A stretch of DNA of 64,000 bases from Brevundimonas lutea (GCF_003704105.1 NZ_QUOQ01000005.1:1-64000); one strand, 5' to 3'; positions 18,595 to 27,962 are shown, numbered from the stretch's first letter. A program made the numbers and translations. The notes: generated by a model from the sequence alone, not told the origin.

Positions 18595-19224
18595 TTAGTG
18601 GCGCGTTTCGGCGGCTTTTGGAATCCGCCTCCAGTCGGGTTTCGACACCTCGTCCACAACGCGTTGAACCTCGGCGCGCGCGTGATCCAGCCCCAGGCCG
18701 GTATCGATGACGAAGTCGGCCCGCGTGCGCTTTTCGGCGTCCGGTGCCTGGCGCGCCAGGACCATGGCCATCTTCTCCCGCGTCATTCCGGGCCGGGCCA
18801 AGACCCGCTCGGCCTGGATCTCCGGCGACGCCGAGACCACCACCACCGCATCCACCGCCGCCTCGCCGCCGGTCTCGAACAGCAGCGGAATATCCAGCAC
18901 CATCAGCCCCGCGCCCTTGGCGCGGGCCGCCTCGATCGCTTCGCGCCGGTGATCGGCGACCAGCGGATGCACCGCCGCCTCCAGCTCGGCCAGCCGGTCG
19001 GGGTGTCCCGAGAGCCAGGCCGCCAGCACACCGCGATCCACGCCGTTCGGCCCCACCGCCGCCGGGAACAGCGTCCGCACCGCCTCGGCGCCCGACTGGC
19101 CCGCGCGATAGAGCGCATGCACCGCCTGGTCCGCGTCCCAGGTCGCGGCCCCGGCCTCGGCGAACATCCTGAGCGTCGTGGACTTGCCCATGCCGATGGA
19201 GCCGGTCAGGCCGATCAGCCTCAT
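18595..19224 (-). CDS. coaE: Dephospho-CoA kinase
   Basis: A 209-residue enzyme that phosphorylates the 3'-hydroxyl of dephospho-CoA, the last step of CoA synthesis. The P-loop is in GLTGSIGMGKST (residues 5-16), followed by a WDADQAVHALY segment and the D-I-P-L-L-F-E-T motif near the middle that marks the family. I start it at the ATG at 19224, which overlaps the aroE stop by 4 bases; the upstream 9 codons do not match the family. Confidence 0.95.
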   Translation of the reverse strand: MRLIGLTGSIGMGKSTTLRMFAEAGAATWDADQAVHALYRAGQSGAEAVRTLFPAAVGPNGVDRGVLAAWLSGHPDRLAELEAAVHPLVADHRREAIEAARAKGAGLMVLDIPLLFETGGEAAVDAVVVVSASPEIQAERVLARPGMTREKMAMVLARQAPDAEKRTRADFVIDTGLGLDHARAEVQRVVDEVSKPDWRRIPKAAETRH

Positions 19225-20057
19225 GGCGTCGCCTCCAGGGCGGCGAGACACAGGGCGCGCACGTCAACGTCGGAGACGTCCGGCGCGGACGTTCCGAAGA
19301 TGGCCTCGAACGAGGGGCGCGCCTGACCGATCAGCATGGCCAGGCCATCCACGGGCGCCGCCCCAGCCGATTCTGCTGCGATCAGGAATTCCGTGCGGAC
19401 CGGGCGATACGTCATATCTAGCGCGGCTTGGAGGCCCGGCGTGCGACCGAAGTCGAAGGGCGCGCCATCCCCAGACATGGCATTCAGGACCAGGTCGACG
19501 TCCGACAGGTCGTCGTCCTCAGCGGCGGCCGACACCCGGTCGCCGAAACGACCGGCCAGGTCGACGGCGCGGGACGCCGTGCGGTTCAGAACCCGCAAAG
19601 ACCGCACATCGGCCTGGACCAGCGCCGGGATGGCCGCCGCCGCGGCGCCACCGGCGCCCAGGATCAGCACCCGCGCCCCCGCCAGCTCAAAGGCCGGCCC
19701 CTGCTGGGCCAGGGCCGCCAGCACCCCCGCCCCGTCCGTGGAGCCGCCTGCCAGCCCGCCGTCGTCACGCGTCAGCAGATTGACCGAGCCCGACGAGAGA
19801 GCGGCCGGATCATGATGGTCGGCGGCGGCGAAGGCTGCGGCCTTGTAGGGCGCGGTGACGTTCAGACCGGCGATCGCGTTCGAGCGCACCGCCTGGGCCA
19901 GACCGGCCAGACCCGCCTCGTCCTCGGCCGGAAAGGCCAGATAGACGGCGTCGAGGTTCAACGCCTCGATCCAGGCGTTGTGGATCACCGGGCTCAGCGA
20001 ATGCCCGATCGGGCGCCCGACGACACCGCCGACCCGCGTCGCGGCCGCAATTCTCAT
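19221..20057 (-). CDS. aroE: Shikimate 5-dehydrogenase
   Basis: A 278-residue NADP-dependent enzyme reducing 3-dehydroshikimate to shikimate. The substrate-binding SLSPVIHNAW occurs at about 19-28, the catalytic lysine is in NVTAPYKAAAF, and the cofactor-binding GAGGAAAAAI opens the Rossmann domain. The ATG at 20057 overlaps the end of maf by 4 bases, giving tight translational coupling. Confidence 0.95.
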   Translation of the reverse strand: MRIAAATRVGGVVGRPIGHSLSPVIHNAWIEALNLDAVYLAFPAEDEAGLAGLAQAVRSNAIAGLNVTAPYKAAAFAAADHHDPAALSSGSVNLLTRDDGGLAGGSTDGAGVLAALAQQGPAFELAGARVLILGAGGAAAAAIPALVQADVRSLRVLNRTASRAVDLAGRFGDRVSAAAEDDDLSDVDLVLNAMSGDGAPFDFGRTPGLQAALDMTYRPVRTEFLIAAESAGAAPVDGLAMLIGQARPSFEAIFGTSAPDVSDVDVRALCLAALEATP

Positions 20058-20647
20058 AGGGCGATCACGCCGCGCTCGCGTAATGCCGCCAGCACCGGCC
20101 ACAGGGGCATGCCGAGCACGGTGAAATAGTCGCCCTCCACCCGCTCGAACAGCTGGGCGCCCAGTCCTTCCAGCCGATAGCCGCCGACGCAGCTGGTCAA
20201 GGCCTCGCCCTCGGCCGCGAGATAGTCGGTCAGGAAGTCCTCGGAGACCTCGCGAACGTGCAGCCGGGCGCTGTCGCGCCCGGTCCAGTCCAGGTGGCCG
20301 TCCCGAGCCAGGGCGACGCCGCTGTGCAACTGATGCGCATGACCCCGTAACATCCGCAGCCGGTCGCCGGCCTCCTCGGCCGAGGCGGCCTTGTCAAACA
20401 GACGACCCTGGAACTCGAGCGTCTGGTCCGAACCAAGCACCCAGGCGCCCGGCCTCGCCCGCGACACCGCCAGGGCCTTCAGTCCCGCCAGGGCCTGGGC
20501 GACATCGGCCGGCCCCGCGCCCTCGGCCAGCAGCCGCGTCTTCTCCGCCGCCTCATCGACCTCGGCGCCCTGGGCCGCGAAGGCCACCCCCGCCCCGGTC
20601 AGGATCGCCTTTCGCGCCGCGCTGTTGGAGGCCAGGATCAGGCTCAT
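20054..20647 (-). CDS. maf: Maf family nucleotide pyrophosphatase
   Basis: A 197-residue protein of the Maf/HAM1-like family, which hydrolyses non-canonical or canonical nucleoside triphosphates to the monophosphates. It opens with LILASNSAARKAILTGAGV, has the conserved GSDQTLEFQG and a GGYRLEGLGAQLFERVEGDYFTVLGMPL ending. The start at 20647 overlaps the stop of the PPSR gene by 4 bases. The position between PPSR and aroE is as in Caulobacter. Confidence 0.92.
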   Translation of the reverse strand: MSLILASNSAARKAILTGAGVAFAAQGAEVDEAAEKTRLLAEGAGPADVAQALAGLKALAVSRARPGAWVLGSDQTLEFQGRLFDKAASAEEAGDRLRMLRGHAHQLHSGVALARDGHLDWTGRDSARLHVREVSEDFLTDYLAAEGEALTSCVGGYRLEGLGAQLFERVEGDYFTVLGMPLWPVLAALRERGVIAL

Positions 20648-21498
20648 GTCGGCGTCCCCATGGCGCGGCCCCGACGGTCGTTCAGCAGATTGATCACGGC
20701 CGCCGCCGTCTCCTCCACCGAGCGGCGGGTGACGTCGATGGTCGGCCAGCCGTGACGCTCGAACAGGCGGCGCGCCCGGATGGTCTCGTCGCGCACGGCG
20801 TCTAGGTCGACATAGTCGCTGTCGTCCCCGGCCCCCAGACCTGTGAGCCGGTTGCGGCGGATCTGAATCAGGCGATCGGGCGAGACTAGCAGCCCAACCA
20901 CGAGAGGGCCGTTCAGCGCCGCCAACCGCTCTGACGGATCGTGTCCGGGCACCAGGGGGATGTTGCCCGCCCGCACCCCGCGATTGGCCAGATAGATGCA
21001 GGTCGGGGTCTTGGAGGTCCGGCTGACCCCCACCAGGATCACATCGGCCTGGCCCAGTTCGCCGTGACCCTGGCCGTCGTCGTGGGCGATGGCGAAGTCC
21101 AGGGCCCCGATGCGGTTGAAATAGTCGTGGTCGAGGGCGTGCTGGGCGCCCACCCGGCTGGAGATGGCCGTGCCCAAATAGCGGCTGAGCGCGCCCACCA
21201 GCGGATCCAGCGCGCCGATCTGGGGCATGTCCAGCTGGCGGCAGCCCTCCTCCAGAGCGGTGCGCAGATCGCGATCGACCAGGGTGTGCAGGACAACGCC
21301 AGGCGCCGCGGCGATTTCCTCCAGCACCCGCTCCAGCTGCCGCTCCGAGCGCACCAGGGCGTAGATGTGTTCGATCGGGATTACGCCGTCGAAGCGGGCG
21401 ATCACCGCCTTGGCCATGGAGTTCAGCGTCTCTCCGGTCGAGTCCGAGACCAGATGGACGTGGAAATAGGTGGCGGGCCGAACCGCGCCGGAGCTCAT
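20644..21498 (-). CDS. Pyruvate, water dikinase regulatory protein (PPSR family, DUF299)
   Basis: A 284-residue member of the bifunctional kinase/phosphorylase family that acts on PEP synthase or pyruvate phosphate dikinase by ADP-dependent phosphorylation and phosphate-dependent dephosphorylation. Features are the N-terminal HLVSDSTGETLN and the central P-loop-like GVSRTSKTPTCIYLANRG. I start at the ATG at 21498; an in-frame TTG at 21513 is possible. It is the first gene on the left of the probable origin, like RP001 of Caulobacter, and heads a five-gene operon. Confidence 0.93.
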   Translation of the reverse strand: MSSGAVRPATYFHVHLVSDSTGETLNSMAKAVIARFDGVIPIEHIYALVRSERQLERVLEEIAAAPGVVLHTLVDRDLRTALEEGCRQLDMPQIGALDPLVGALSRYLGTAISSRVGAQHALDHDYFNRIGALDFAIAHDDGQGHGELGQADVILVGVSRTSKTPTCIYLANRGVRAGNIPLVPGHDPSERLAALNGPLVVGLLVSPDRLIQIRRNRLTGLGAGDDSDYVDLDAVRDETIRARRLFERHGWPTIDVTRRSVEETAAAVINLLNDRRGRAMGTPT

Positions 21499-21687
21499 GG
21501 CGTCGGTCCCCAAGGTTCGGGCGCCGTTCGGGGGAAAACCACGGGATCGGGGGCGGGACAGGGCATGGGGTTTGTGTAGCGCGGCTTGCGCCGTCGCGCA
21601 TCCATCGGGGATTGCGGGCGCCGATCAGGCTCAGCCGGGTCAGGTTTTCGACAGTCTGACGACGGTCGGTCCCCGACTGGGGAGAAG

Positions 21688-21702
21688 TTAAGCGAAGGTT
21701 AA
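21688..21702. promoter_or_regulatory. CtrA binding box in the origin
   Basis: TTAA, 7 bases (GCGAAGG), TTAA, followed by C: a perfect match to the full CtrA consensus. In Caulobacter CtrA bound at such sites silences the origin in swarmer cells. Confidence 0.8.
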
Positions 21703-21911
21703 CGACTTCAAACCCTGATTACGCCAGTGCAATCCCGGTAACCCTCTGTCGGTCCAACGAAATCAGGAGCATTCCCCATAACTCACAACCGCGCGCCCTC
21801 GCCGCATCACCCGAAGCGTTGTTCCCGGTATGACCCTGTCCGCATCCGGTCTGACCACGAGAACGGCGCCTGTTTCCCCCTGCCCAACCACCACTCCAAC
21901 CCTTTTCAAGA

Positions 21912-21929
21912 TTCTTCTTTCTAGAAGAA
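21912..21929. repeat. Inverted repeat in the AT-rich part of the origin
   Basis: TTCTTCT and AGAAGAA are perfect complements around a TTCT spacer. It lies within the most AT-rich stretch of the origin gap and overlaps the upstream edge of the hemE promoter. It could be an operator or part of an unwinding element. Confidence 0.45.
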
Positions 21930-21932
21930 GGA

Positions 21933-21961
21933 TTGAGACGCCTCGTGTCGTCGCCTAAGTC
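21933..21961 (+). promoter_or_regulatory. Leaderless promoter of hemE
   Basis: TTGAGA (21933-21938), a 17-base spacer, TAAGTC (21956-21961), then 6 bases to the ATG at 21968. No Shine-Dalgarno precedes the ATG. In Caulobacter a hemE promoter likewise lies inside the origin. Confidence 0.55.
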
Positions 21962-21967
21962 GCGCTC

Positions 21968-23008
21968 ATGGCCTTCGTGGAACCGCGCCTTCTCTCCGTC
22001 CTCCGGGGCCAGACGACCGATCGGCCGCCGGTCTGGTTCATGCGTCAGGCGGGACGCTATCTGCCCGAGTACCGCGCCCTGCGCGCCCAGGCGCCGGACT
22101 TCATCGCCTTCTGCCTGAACCCGGAGATGGCCGCCGAGGCGACGCTGCAGCCCATGCGGCGCTTTGGCTTCGACGCCGCGATCGTCTTCGCCGACATCCT
22201 GCTGATCCCCGGCGCGCTGGGCCAAGAGGTCTGGTTCGAGCCCGGCGAGGGACCGCGTCTCGGCGCCCTGCCCTCGCTCGACAGCATGCGCGAACGCACC
22301 GCCGGGGCCGGCCAGGCCCTGTCCGCCGTTGGCGAGACGCTCAGCCGCGTCCGCGCGGCCCTGGAGCCGGAGCGCGCCCTGATCGGTTTCGCCGGCGCGC
22401 CCTGGACGGTGGCCACCTACATGCTGGACGGCGAGGCCCGCACCATCGGCAAGGGCGAGCGGGCTCAGGCCCGGACCTACGCCTATAACCAACCGGATCA
22501 GGTCGACGCCCTGCTCGACATCCTGGTCGAGTCCACCGCCCATTATCTGAAGATGCAGGCCGACGCCGGGGCCCAGGTGCTGAAGATTTTCGAGAGCTGG
22601 GCGGAGGGTCTGCCCGACGACCTGTTTCAGCGCCTGGTCATGCGCCCGCATAAGGCCTTGGTGGCGAGGGTGCGTGAACTCGGTGTGACCGTCCCCCTCA
22701 TCGGCTTTCCCCGCGGCGGCGCCGCTCTGGCCGAGGACTACGCACAGGCGATCGACGTCCAGGCCGTGGCGCTGGACACTGCCTGTCCGCTGCCGGTCGG
22801 CCGCCGGGTTCAGGCGATCCGGCCGATCCAGGGCGCGCTCGATCCCCTGCTGTTGCGCGCCGGTGGTCCGGCCTTGGACGCCCGCGTCGATCAGCTGATG
22901 GAGGCCTGGGGCCAGGGGCCGTGGATCTTCAATCTGGGCCACGGCATCCTGCCGGACGTACCGATCGCCCATGTTGAACAGGTTCTGCGCCGGATCGGGG
23001 CGCAATGA
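21968..23008 (+). CDS. hemE: Uroporphyrinogen decarboxylase
   Basis: A 346-residue enzyme that removes four acetate carboxyls from uroporphyrinogen III to give coproporphyrinogen III in heme synthesis. Typical motifs are PPVWFMRQAGRYLPEYR near the N-terminus, GFAGAPWTVATYML in the middle and FNLGHGILPDVP at the C-terminus. It is the first gene rightward of the origin and overlaps hemH by 4 bases. Confidence 0.97.
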   Translation: MAFVEPRLLSVLRGQTTDRPPVWFMRQAGRYLPEYRALRAQAPDFIAFCLNPEMAAEATLQPMRRFGFDAAIVFADILLIPGALGQEVWFEPGEGPRLGALPSLDSMRERTAGAGQALSAVGETLSRVRAALEPERALIGFAGAPWTVATYMLDGEARTIGKGERAQARTYAYNQPDQVDALLDILVESTAHYLKMQADAGAQVLKIFESWAEGLPDDLFQRLVMRPHKALVARVRELGVTVPLIGFPRGGAALAEDYAQAIDVQAVALDTACPLPVGRRVQAIRPIQGALDPLLLRAGGPALDARVDQLMEAWGQGPWIFNLGHGILPDVPIAHVEQVLRRIGAQ

Positions 23009-24057
23009 GCGTAAGCGCCGCCCCCACCGGCCGCCGCATCGCCGTGGTGTTGTTCAACCTCGGCGGTCCCGACGACGCCGCCAGCGTCAAACCCTTTCTG
23101 TTCAACCTGTTCAACGATCCGGCCATCATCGGCCTGCCCGGCATCGTCCGCACGCCGCTGGCCCGGCTGATCTCCAGCCGGCGCGAGGCAAGCGCCCAGG
23201 CCAATTACGCCATGATGGACGCCGGCGGCGGCTCGCCCCTGTTGGCTGAAACGCGAGCCCAGGCCGCAGCGCTCCAGAGCGCGCTGTCTGATCGGCTTGC
23301 CGGCGACGAAACCCGCGTCTTCATCGCCATGCGCTATTGGAACCCGCTGACCGATCAGACGGCGGCCGAGGTCGCGGCCTTCGCGCCCGACGAGATCGTG
23401 CTGCTTCCGCTCTATCCGCAGTTCTCGACCACCACCAGCCAGTCGTCTCTGCGCCTGTGGGACAAGGTCTACCGCGGGGCGGGCCGCTCGCGGACCATCT
23501 GCTGCTATCCGCAAGGCGCCGGCTGGATAGAGGCCCAGGTCGAGGGAATCCGCGCCGCTCTGGCCGAGGCCGGTGAGCGTCCCGTGCGTCTGCTGTTCAG
23601 CGCCCACGGCATCCCTGAAAAGCTCGTCGCCAAGGGCGATCCTTATCAGGAGCAGGTCGAGGCCACCGTCGCCGCCCTGATGGCGCGCCTGGGCCCTCGC
23701 GACCACCAGATCTGCTATCAGAGCCGGGTCGGTCCGCTGAAGTGGCTGGGGCCCTCCACGCCCGAGGCGATCGAGGCGGCGGGCCGTGACGGCGTCGGCG
23801 CGGTTGTGGTGCCCGTCGCCTTCGTCTCCGAGCATATCGAGACCCTGGTCGAGCTCGACATCGAATACGGCCATCTGGCCCGCGATCACGGAGTGACGCC
23901 CTATCTGCGCACGCCCACGGTCAGTGCGGCGCCGGTGTTCATCGACAGCCTCGCCGAGGCGGTGAGCGATGCCTTGGCTCGCGAGGGGATCGCGCCCTTC
24001 GGTCCAGGCTGCCAGGGCGACTGGAAGGCCTGTCCGTGCCAGAACGGGCTGCGCTGA
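23005..24057 (+). CDS. hemH: Ferrochelatase
   Basis: A 350-residue enzyme inserting ferrous iron into protoporphyrin IX, the last step of heme synthesis. The N-terminus has VVLFNLGGPDDAASVKPFL, the active-site histidine is in RLLFSAHGIPEKLV, and YQSRVGPLKWLGP and VPVAFVSEHIETLVELD follow as expected. No iron-sulfur cysteine cluster of the eukaryotic type is evident, although the C-terminus contains two cysteines (DWKACPCQN). It is coupled to hemE by a 4-base overlap. Confidence 0.97.
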   Translation: MSVSAAPTGRRIAVVLFNLGGPDDAASVKPFLFNLFNDPAIIGLPGIVRTPLARLISSRREASAQANYAMMDAGGGSPLLAETRAQAAALQSALSDRLAGDETRVFIAMRYWNPLTDQTAAEVAAFAPDEIVLLPLYPQFSTTTSQSSLRLWDKVYRGAGRSRTICCYPQGAGWIEAQVEGIRAALAEAGERPVRLLFSAHGIPEKLVAKGDPYQEQVEATVAALMARLGPRDHQICYQSRVGPLKWLGPSTPEAIEAAGRDGVGAVVVPVAFVSEHIETLVELDIEYGHLARDHGVTPYLRTPTVSAAPVFIDSLAEAVSDALAREGIAPFGPGCQGDWKACPCQNGLR

Positions 24058-24070
24058 GGAGGGCCGCGCC

Positions 24071-24535
24071 ATGACCGCCTACGATCTGGCCCGAGGGCTG
24101 CACATCCTGGCTGTCATCGCCTGGATGGCGGGCCTGCTGTTCCTGCCCCGGCTCTATGCCTACGACGCCGAACAGGCGGCCAAGCCCGAGCCGCTGCGCT
24201 CTGAGATGCAGACCCTGCTGCGGGCCTGGCAAAAGCGGCTGCTGCGCATCATCCTCAACCCGGCGATGATCCTTTCCTGGGGATTTGGCTTGTGGCTGAT
24301 CCACATCGACACCCAGGCGCGCGGGTGGGGCTTCCTGCTCGAGCCCTGGATGGTCGCCAAACTGTCCGGCGTCATCCTGCTGACCGCCTGGCACGGCTTC
24401 CTGGCGGGACAGCGAAAGAGGATCGCGGCCGGGACCTCCACCCGCTCGGCCCGGTTCTGGCGGATGACCAACGAGATTCCCTTTCTGCTCGCCATCGTCA
24501 TGGTGCTGTCGGTGACCACTGAATGGCGATGGTGA
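24071..24535 (+). CDS. hemJ: Protoporphyrinogen oxidase HemJ
   Basis: A 154-residue protein with four membrane helices, of the HemJ/UPF0093 family that oxidises protoporphyrinogen IX. The N-terminal histidine in GLHILAVIAWMAGLLFLPRLY and the later KLSGVILLTAWHGFL are characteristic. The ATG at 24071 lies 13 bases after hemH. With hemE and hemH it completes a small late heme operon. Confidence 0.92.
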   Translation: MTAYDLARGLHILAVIAWMAGLLFLPRLYAYDAEQAAKPEPLRSEMQTLLRAWQKRLLRIILNPAMILSWGFGLWLIHIDTQARGWGFLLEPWMVAKLSGVILLTAWHGFLAGQRKRIAAGTSTRSARFWRMTNEIPFLLAIVMVLSVTTEWRW

Positions 24536-24765
24536 AGCGCCACTGACGCGCTTTCCCTTGACCCAGGGCCCCCTTCCGTGGTTCCGCTAGGGCATCCGCT
24601 TCGGCGGCTTCCCTTCTTTTGCGACGCGCGCTGGCCCCTGCTCCCTGGGAGCAATCCCTACGCCCGCGCGGTCCCGTCGCCCTCCCTTGGCCGCAAGGCC
24701 CTGAAATTAAAGCGATTATTACCCACGGGCGAACTGCGTCCGGCGGGCCAGCGAGTGCAGACCTC

Positions 24766-26250
24766 ATGACCGACGTGCGCGACACCGATCCCGACACCCC
24801 CGAAACCGAAACGGATGCGCCCGCCGAGGCCGCGCCGGAGAAGCGCGCCCGGTTGAGCCTGCGTCGCGATCCTGAGCCCGCACCCCAACCCGAGCCCGAG
24901 CCGGCGACCGGCGACGCGGGTAGTCAGGACGAGGTCGATCAGGACGACGACGACGGCGACGACGACGGCGACCCCGTCGTCCCCTCGGGCCGCATCTCCC
25001 TTCAGGAGCTTAAGGACAAGACGCCGGCCGACCTGGTCGCCTTCGCCGAGGGCCTGGAGATCGAGAACGCCTCGAACCTGCGCAAGCAGGATCTGCTGTT
25101 CGCCATCCTCAAGACCCTGGCCGACGAAGAGGTCGAGATCTCGGCCGACGGCGTGCTCGAGGTCCTGCCCGACGGCTTCGGCTTCCTGCGCAGCCCCGAC
25201 GCCAACTATCTGCCGGGTCCGGACGACGTCTATGTCTCGCCGTCCCAGATCCGCCGCTTCGGTCTGCGTTCCGGCGACACCGTCCACGGCACGGTGCGTG
25301 GCCCGCGCGAGGGCGAGCGCTATTTCGCCCTGCTCAAGGTCGACACGATTAATTTCGAGGACCCGGAAACGGTCCGCACCAAGGTCAATTTCGACAACCT
25401 GACGCCGCTCTATCCGGACTCGCGTCTGGTCATGGAAATCCAGGATCCCACGCTCAAGGATCGCTCGGGCCGGGTAATCGACATCGTCGCCCCTCTGGGC
25501 AAGGGCCAGCGCTGCCTGATCGTGGCCCCGCCGCGGGTGGGCAAGACGGTGATGCTGCAGAACATCGCCAAGTCGATCGAGGCCAATCACCCCGAAGTCT
25601 TCCTGATCGTCCTGCTGATCGATGAGCGCCCCGAAGAAGTCACCGACATGCAGCGCACGGTGAAGGGTGAAGTCGTGGCCTCGACCTTCGACGAGCCGTC
25701 CAGCCGGCACGTCGCCGTGGCCGAGATGGTGATCGAAAAGGCCAAGCGGTTGGTCGAGCACAAGAAGGATGTGGTCATCCTGCTGGACTCCGTCACCCGC
25801 CTGGGCCGGGCCTACAACGCCACCGTACCCTCCTCAGGCAAGGTGCTGACCGGCGGCGTGGACGCCAACGCCCTGCAGCGGCCCAAGCGCTTCTTCGGCG
25901 CCGCGCGCAACATTGAGGAAGGCGGCAGCCTGACCATCATCGCCACGGCCCTGATCGATACGGGAAGCCGCATGGACGAGGTGATCTTCGAAGAGTTCAA
26001 GGGCACCGGCAACTCCGAGATCGTGCTGGACCGCAAGGTGGCCGACAAGCGCATCTTCCCGGCCATCGACGTGCTCAAGTCCGGCACCCGCAAGGAAGAT
26101 CTGATCACACCCAAGGATCAGCTGACCAAGACCTATGTGTTGCGGCGCATCCTGAATCCGATGGGACCACAGGACGCGATCGAGTTCCTGCTCGACAAAC
26201 TGCGGCACGCCAAGAACAACGCGGATTTTTTCCAGTCGATGAACACCTAA
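24766..26250 (+). CDS. rho: Transcription termination factor Rho
   Basis: A 494-residue RNA-dependent ATPase/helicase. A long, very acidic N-terminal extension (about residues 1-75, with runs of Asp and Glu) precedes the usual Rho N-domain ([14 protein letters not shown]), the cold-shock-like RNA-binding domain ([25 protein letters not shown] type) and the RecA-like domain with Walker A in [10 protein letters not shown]. The Q-loop and R-loop segments are present. I start at the ATG at 24766; the frame runs further upstream without support. About 230 bases of untranslated space precede it and may hold autoregulatory sites. Confidence 0.97.
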   Translation: MTDVRDTDPDTPETETDAPAEAAPEKRARLSLRRDPEPAPQPEPEPATGDAGSQDEVDQDDDDGDDDGDPVVPSGRISLQELKDKTPADLVAFAEGLEIENASNLRKQDLLFAILKTLADEEVEISADGVLEVLPDGFGFLRSPDANYLPGPDDVYVSPSQIRRFGLRSGDTVHGTVRGPREGERYFALLKVDTINFEDPETVRTKVNFDNLTPLYPDSRLVMEIQDPTLKDRSGRVIDIVAPLGKGQRCLIVAPPRVGKTVMLQNIAKSIEANHPEVFLIVLLIDERPEEVTDMQRTVKGEVVASTFDEPSSRHVAVAEMVIEKAKRLVEHKKDVVILLDSVTRLGRAYNATVPSSGKVLTGGVDANALQRPKRFFGAARNIEEGGSLTIIATALIDTGSRMDEVIFEEFKGTGNSEIVLDRKVADKRIFPAIDVLKSGTRKEDLITPKDQLTKTYVLRRILNPMGPQDAIEFLLDKLRHAKNNADFFQSMNT

Positions 26251-26295
26251 TCCTGCCCCGTCGCCTCGCATCCGATGTGAGGCTGCTCAAGGGTC

Positions 26296-26311
26296 TGTTT
26301 CACGTGAAACC
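26296..26311. other. parS site between rho and the DUF6489 gene
   Basis: TGTTTCACGTGAAACC matches the 16-base parS palindrome TGTTTCACGTGAAACA at all but the last base. It sits in the 72-base intergenic gap and would bind ParB. Confidence 0.85.
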
Positions 26312-26322
26312 GGAGCGCGCGC

Positions 26323-26556
26323 ATGAAGATGAACGTCGAGATTGAGTGCACGCCGGTCGAGGCGCGGGCCTTCATGGGTTTGCCGGACGTCACGCCGTTG
26401 AATGAAGCTATGGTGGCCGAGATGCAGAAGCGGATGCAGGACAATATGTCGGCCATGCAGCCCGAAGAGCTGATGAAAACCTGGACCAGCTTTGGCATCC
26501 AGGCGCAGGACCAGTTCCGCCGCCTGATGGAGGCGGCGGTCACAGGGCAGAAATGA
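26323..26556 (+). CDS. DUF6489 family small protein
   Basis: A 77-residue protein with the N-terminal beta-hairpin KMNVEIECTPVEARAFMGLPDV and a following amphipathic helix rich in Met and Gln. It matches the alphaproteobacterial DUF6489 family, whose function is unknown. It lies just after a parS site and 7 bases before mnmE, so it is probably co-transcribed with mnmE. Confidence 0.75.
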   Translation: MKMNVEIECTPVEARAFMGLPDVTPLNEAMVAEMQKRMQDNMSAMQPEELMKTWTSFGIQAQDQFRRLMEAAVTGQK

Positions 26557-26563
26557 GCCGCCC

Positions 26564-27859
26564 GTGACCGACACCATCTTCGCCCTGGCGACCCCGCCGG
26601 GTCGGGGAGCCATCGCCGTCATTCGCCTGTCTGGTCCGGATAGCCGCGTCGTTCTGGAGCGCCTCGGCGCCGGGAGCCTAACGCCGAGGCTGGCCAGTCT
26701 GCGGACACTGGTTCACGCAGGCGAACATCTGGACGACGCCCTGGTTCTGCGCTTCGTCGCGCCAGCCTCCTATACCGGCGAAGACGCGGCGGAGCTCCAC
26801 CTTCATGGCGGCGCGGCCGTGGTCGAAGGAGTGACCCGCGCTCTGCTCGATCTCGGTCTGCGCCCGGCCGAACCCGGGGAGTTCACCCGCCGCGCCTTCG
26901 AGCACGGCAAACTGGACCTGACCCGCGCCGAGGCGGTGGCCGATCTGATCGATGCCGAATCCGACGCGCAAAGACGGCAGGCCCTGGGTCAACTCGGCGG
27001 CGCGCTTGCCGAAACCTACGGCGGGTTCCGCGCGCGCCTGCTGCGCGCCCTGGCTCTTGTCGAGGCAGAGATTGACTTCCCTGACGAGGAAGTCCCGGAC
27101 AATCTGGCGCGTCAGGCCAGTCCCGTTCTTGGCGAACTGGCCGCAATGCTGGAGGCAGCCCTGGCGGACGGCGAACGCGGACGGCGCGTCCGTGACGGCT
27201 ATTCCGTCGTCCTGATCGGCGAGACCAACGCCGGGAAGTCCAGCCTGTTCAACGCCTTGGTAGCACGCGAAGCTGCAATCGTCACCGACATCCCCGGCAC
27301 CACCCGCGATGTGCTCGACGCGCGACTGGAGATCGGCGGCTATGTGGTCACTCTGTCCGATACAGCGGGCCTTCGCGACAGCGCCGATCCCATTGAAGCC
27401 GAAGGCGTCCGCCGGGCCCGCGCCCGCGCGGAAAGCGCTGATCTGCGGCTGTGGGTGCGAGCGCCCGGCGACGCGGATGGTCCCGCCGCCTCCCTGTTTC
27501 GCGATGACGATCTGGTGGTTAAAACCAAGAGCGATCTGGGCGTTGACGGGTCCGGCATTTCGGTCAGTGTGCGAACTGGCGATGGGCTTGAGGCTCTGCA
27601 TGACTGGTTGGCCGGACGGCTGGGGCGTGATCTGTCGGGCTCTGACTTTCCCCCCGTTACGCGCGCGCGTCATGCCCAGCGTCTCGGCGCGGCTCTCTCG
27701 TACGTAAGGTCGGCATCCGTCGCGATCGAGCGAGGTAGAGCGGAGTTGGCGGGCGATGATCTTCGCGCCGCCGGTCGAGCCCTGTCCTCCGTGACCGGAG
27801 AAGTGGGCGTCGAGGAGGTGCTGGGCGAGGTCTTCGCCAGTTTCTGTATCGGCAAGTAG
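26564..27859 (+). CDS. mnmE: tRNA uridine-5-carboxymethylaminomethyl(34) synthesis GTPase MnmE
   Basis: A 431-residue GTPase that works with MnmG to install the cmnm5 group on U34 of certain tRNAs. The N-terminal tetrahydrofolate-binding domain begins [22 protein letters not shown]. The G domain has G1 GETNAGKSS, the G2 region DIPGTTRD and G3 DTAGLRD. The C-terminal FCIGK carries the conserved cysteine. The start is GTG at 26564. MnmG follows, separated by a perfect parS site. Confidence 0.97.
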   Translation: MTDTIFALATPPGRGAIAVIRLSGPDSRVVLERLGAGSLTPRLASLRTLVHAGEHLDDALVLRFVAPASYTGEDAAELHLHGGAAVVEGVTRALLDLGLRPAEPGEFTRRAFEHGKLDLTRAEAVADLIDAESDAQRRQALGQLGGALAETYGGFRARLLRALALVEAEIDFPDEEVPDNLARQASPVLGELAAMLEAALADGERGRRVRDGYSVVLIGETNAGKSSLFNALVAREAAIVTDIPGTTRDVLDARLEIGGYVVTLSDTAGLRDSADPIEAEGVRRARARAESADLRLWVRAPGDADGPAASLFRDDDLVVKTKSDLGVDGSGISVSVRTGDGLEALHDWLAGRLGRDLSGSDFPPVTRARHAQRLGAALSYVRSASVAIERGRAELAGDDLRAAGRALSSVTGEVGVEEVLGEVFASFCIGK

Positions 27860-27877
27860 GGCCGCCGGACCGTTATC

Positions 27878-27893
27878 TGTTTCACGTGAAACA
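27878..27893. other. parS site between mnmE and mnmG
   Basis: TGTTTCACGTGAAACA, a perfect 16-base parS palindrome, in the 103-base intergenic gap. Confidence 0.95.
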
Positions 27894-27962
27894 GCGGTAT
27901 GGCCGTACCGCTGCCAAGCGGCCGAGGTGGCGGAACCCAAGGTTTTGGCCTATGTGGCGGCC

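Larger units (their letters stand above)
21499..21967. other. Probable chromosomal replication origin (Cori-like)
   Basis: This 469-base gap lies between the PPSR gene and hemE, the position of Cori in Caulobacter crescentus. It holds a perfect CtrA box (21688-21702), several TCCCC-core sequences on both strands that resemble the weak DnaA boxes of Cori (21507-21512, 21678-21683 on the minus strand, 21772-21778, 21873-21879), an AT-rich stretch with an inverted repeat (21901-21935), a GANTC methylation site (21910-21914) and the hemE promoter. I found no canonical TTATCCACA DnaA box. The identification therefore rests on synteny plus the CtrA site. Confidence 0.75.

Noticed and set aside
21499..21967. 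Canonical DnaA boxes (TTATCCACA) in the probable origin
   Set aside because: None was found on either strand; only weaker TCCCC-core sequences are present, so these were not listed as DnaA boxes.
24550..24600. TTGACC followed by GCTAGG upstream of rho, resembling a Caulobacter promoter
   Set aside because: The spacer is about 22 bases, too long for a normal sigma-70-type promoter.
24707..24724. TTAA-N7-ATTA-like sequence upstream of rho
   Set aside because: The second half-site is imperfect, and no supporting -10/-35 arrangement is visible.
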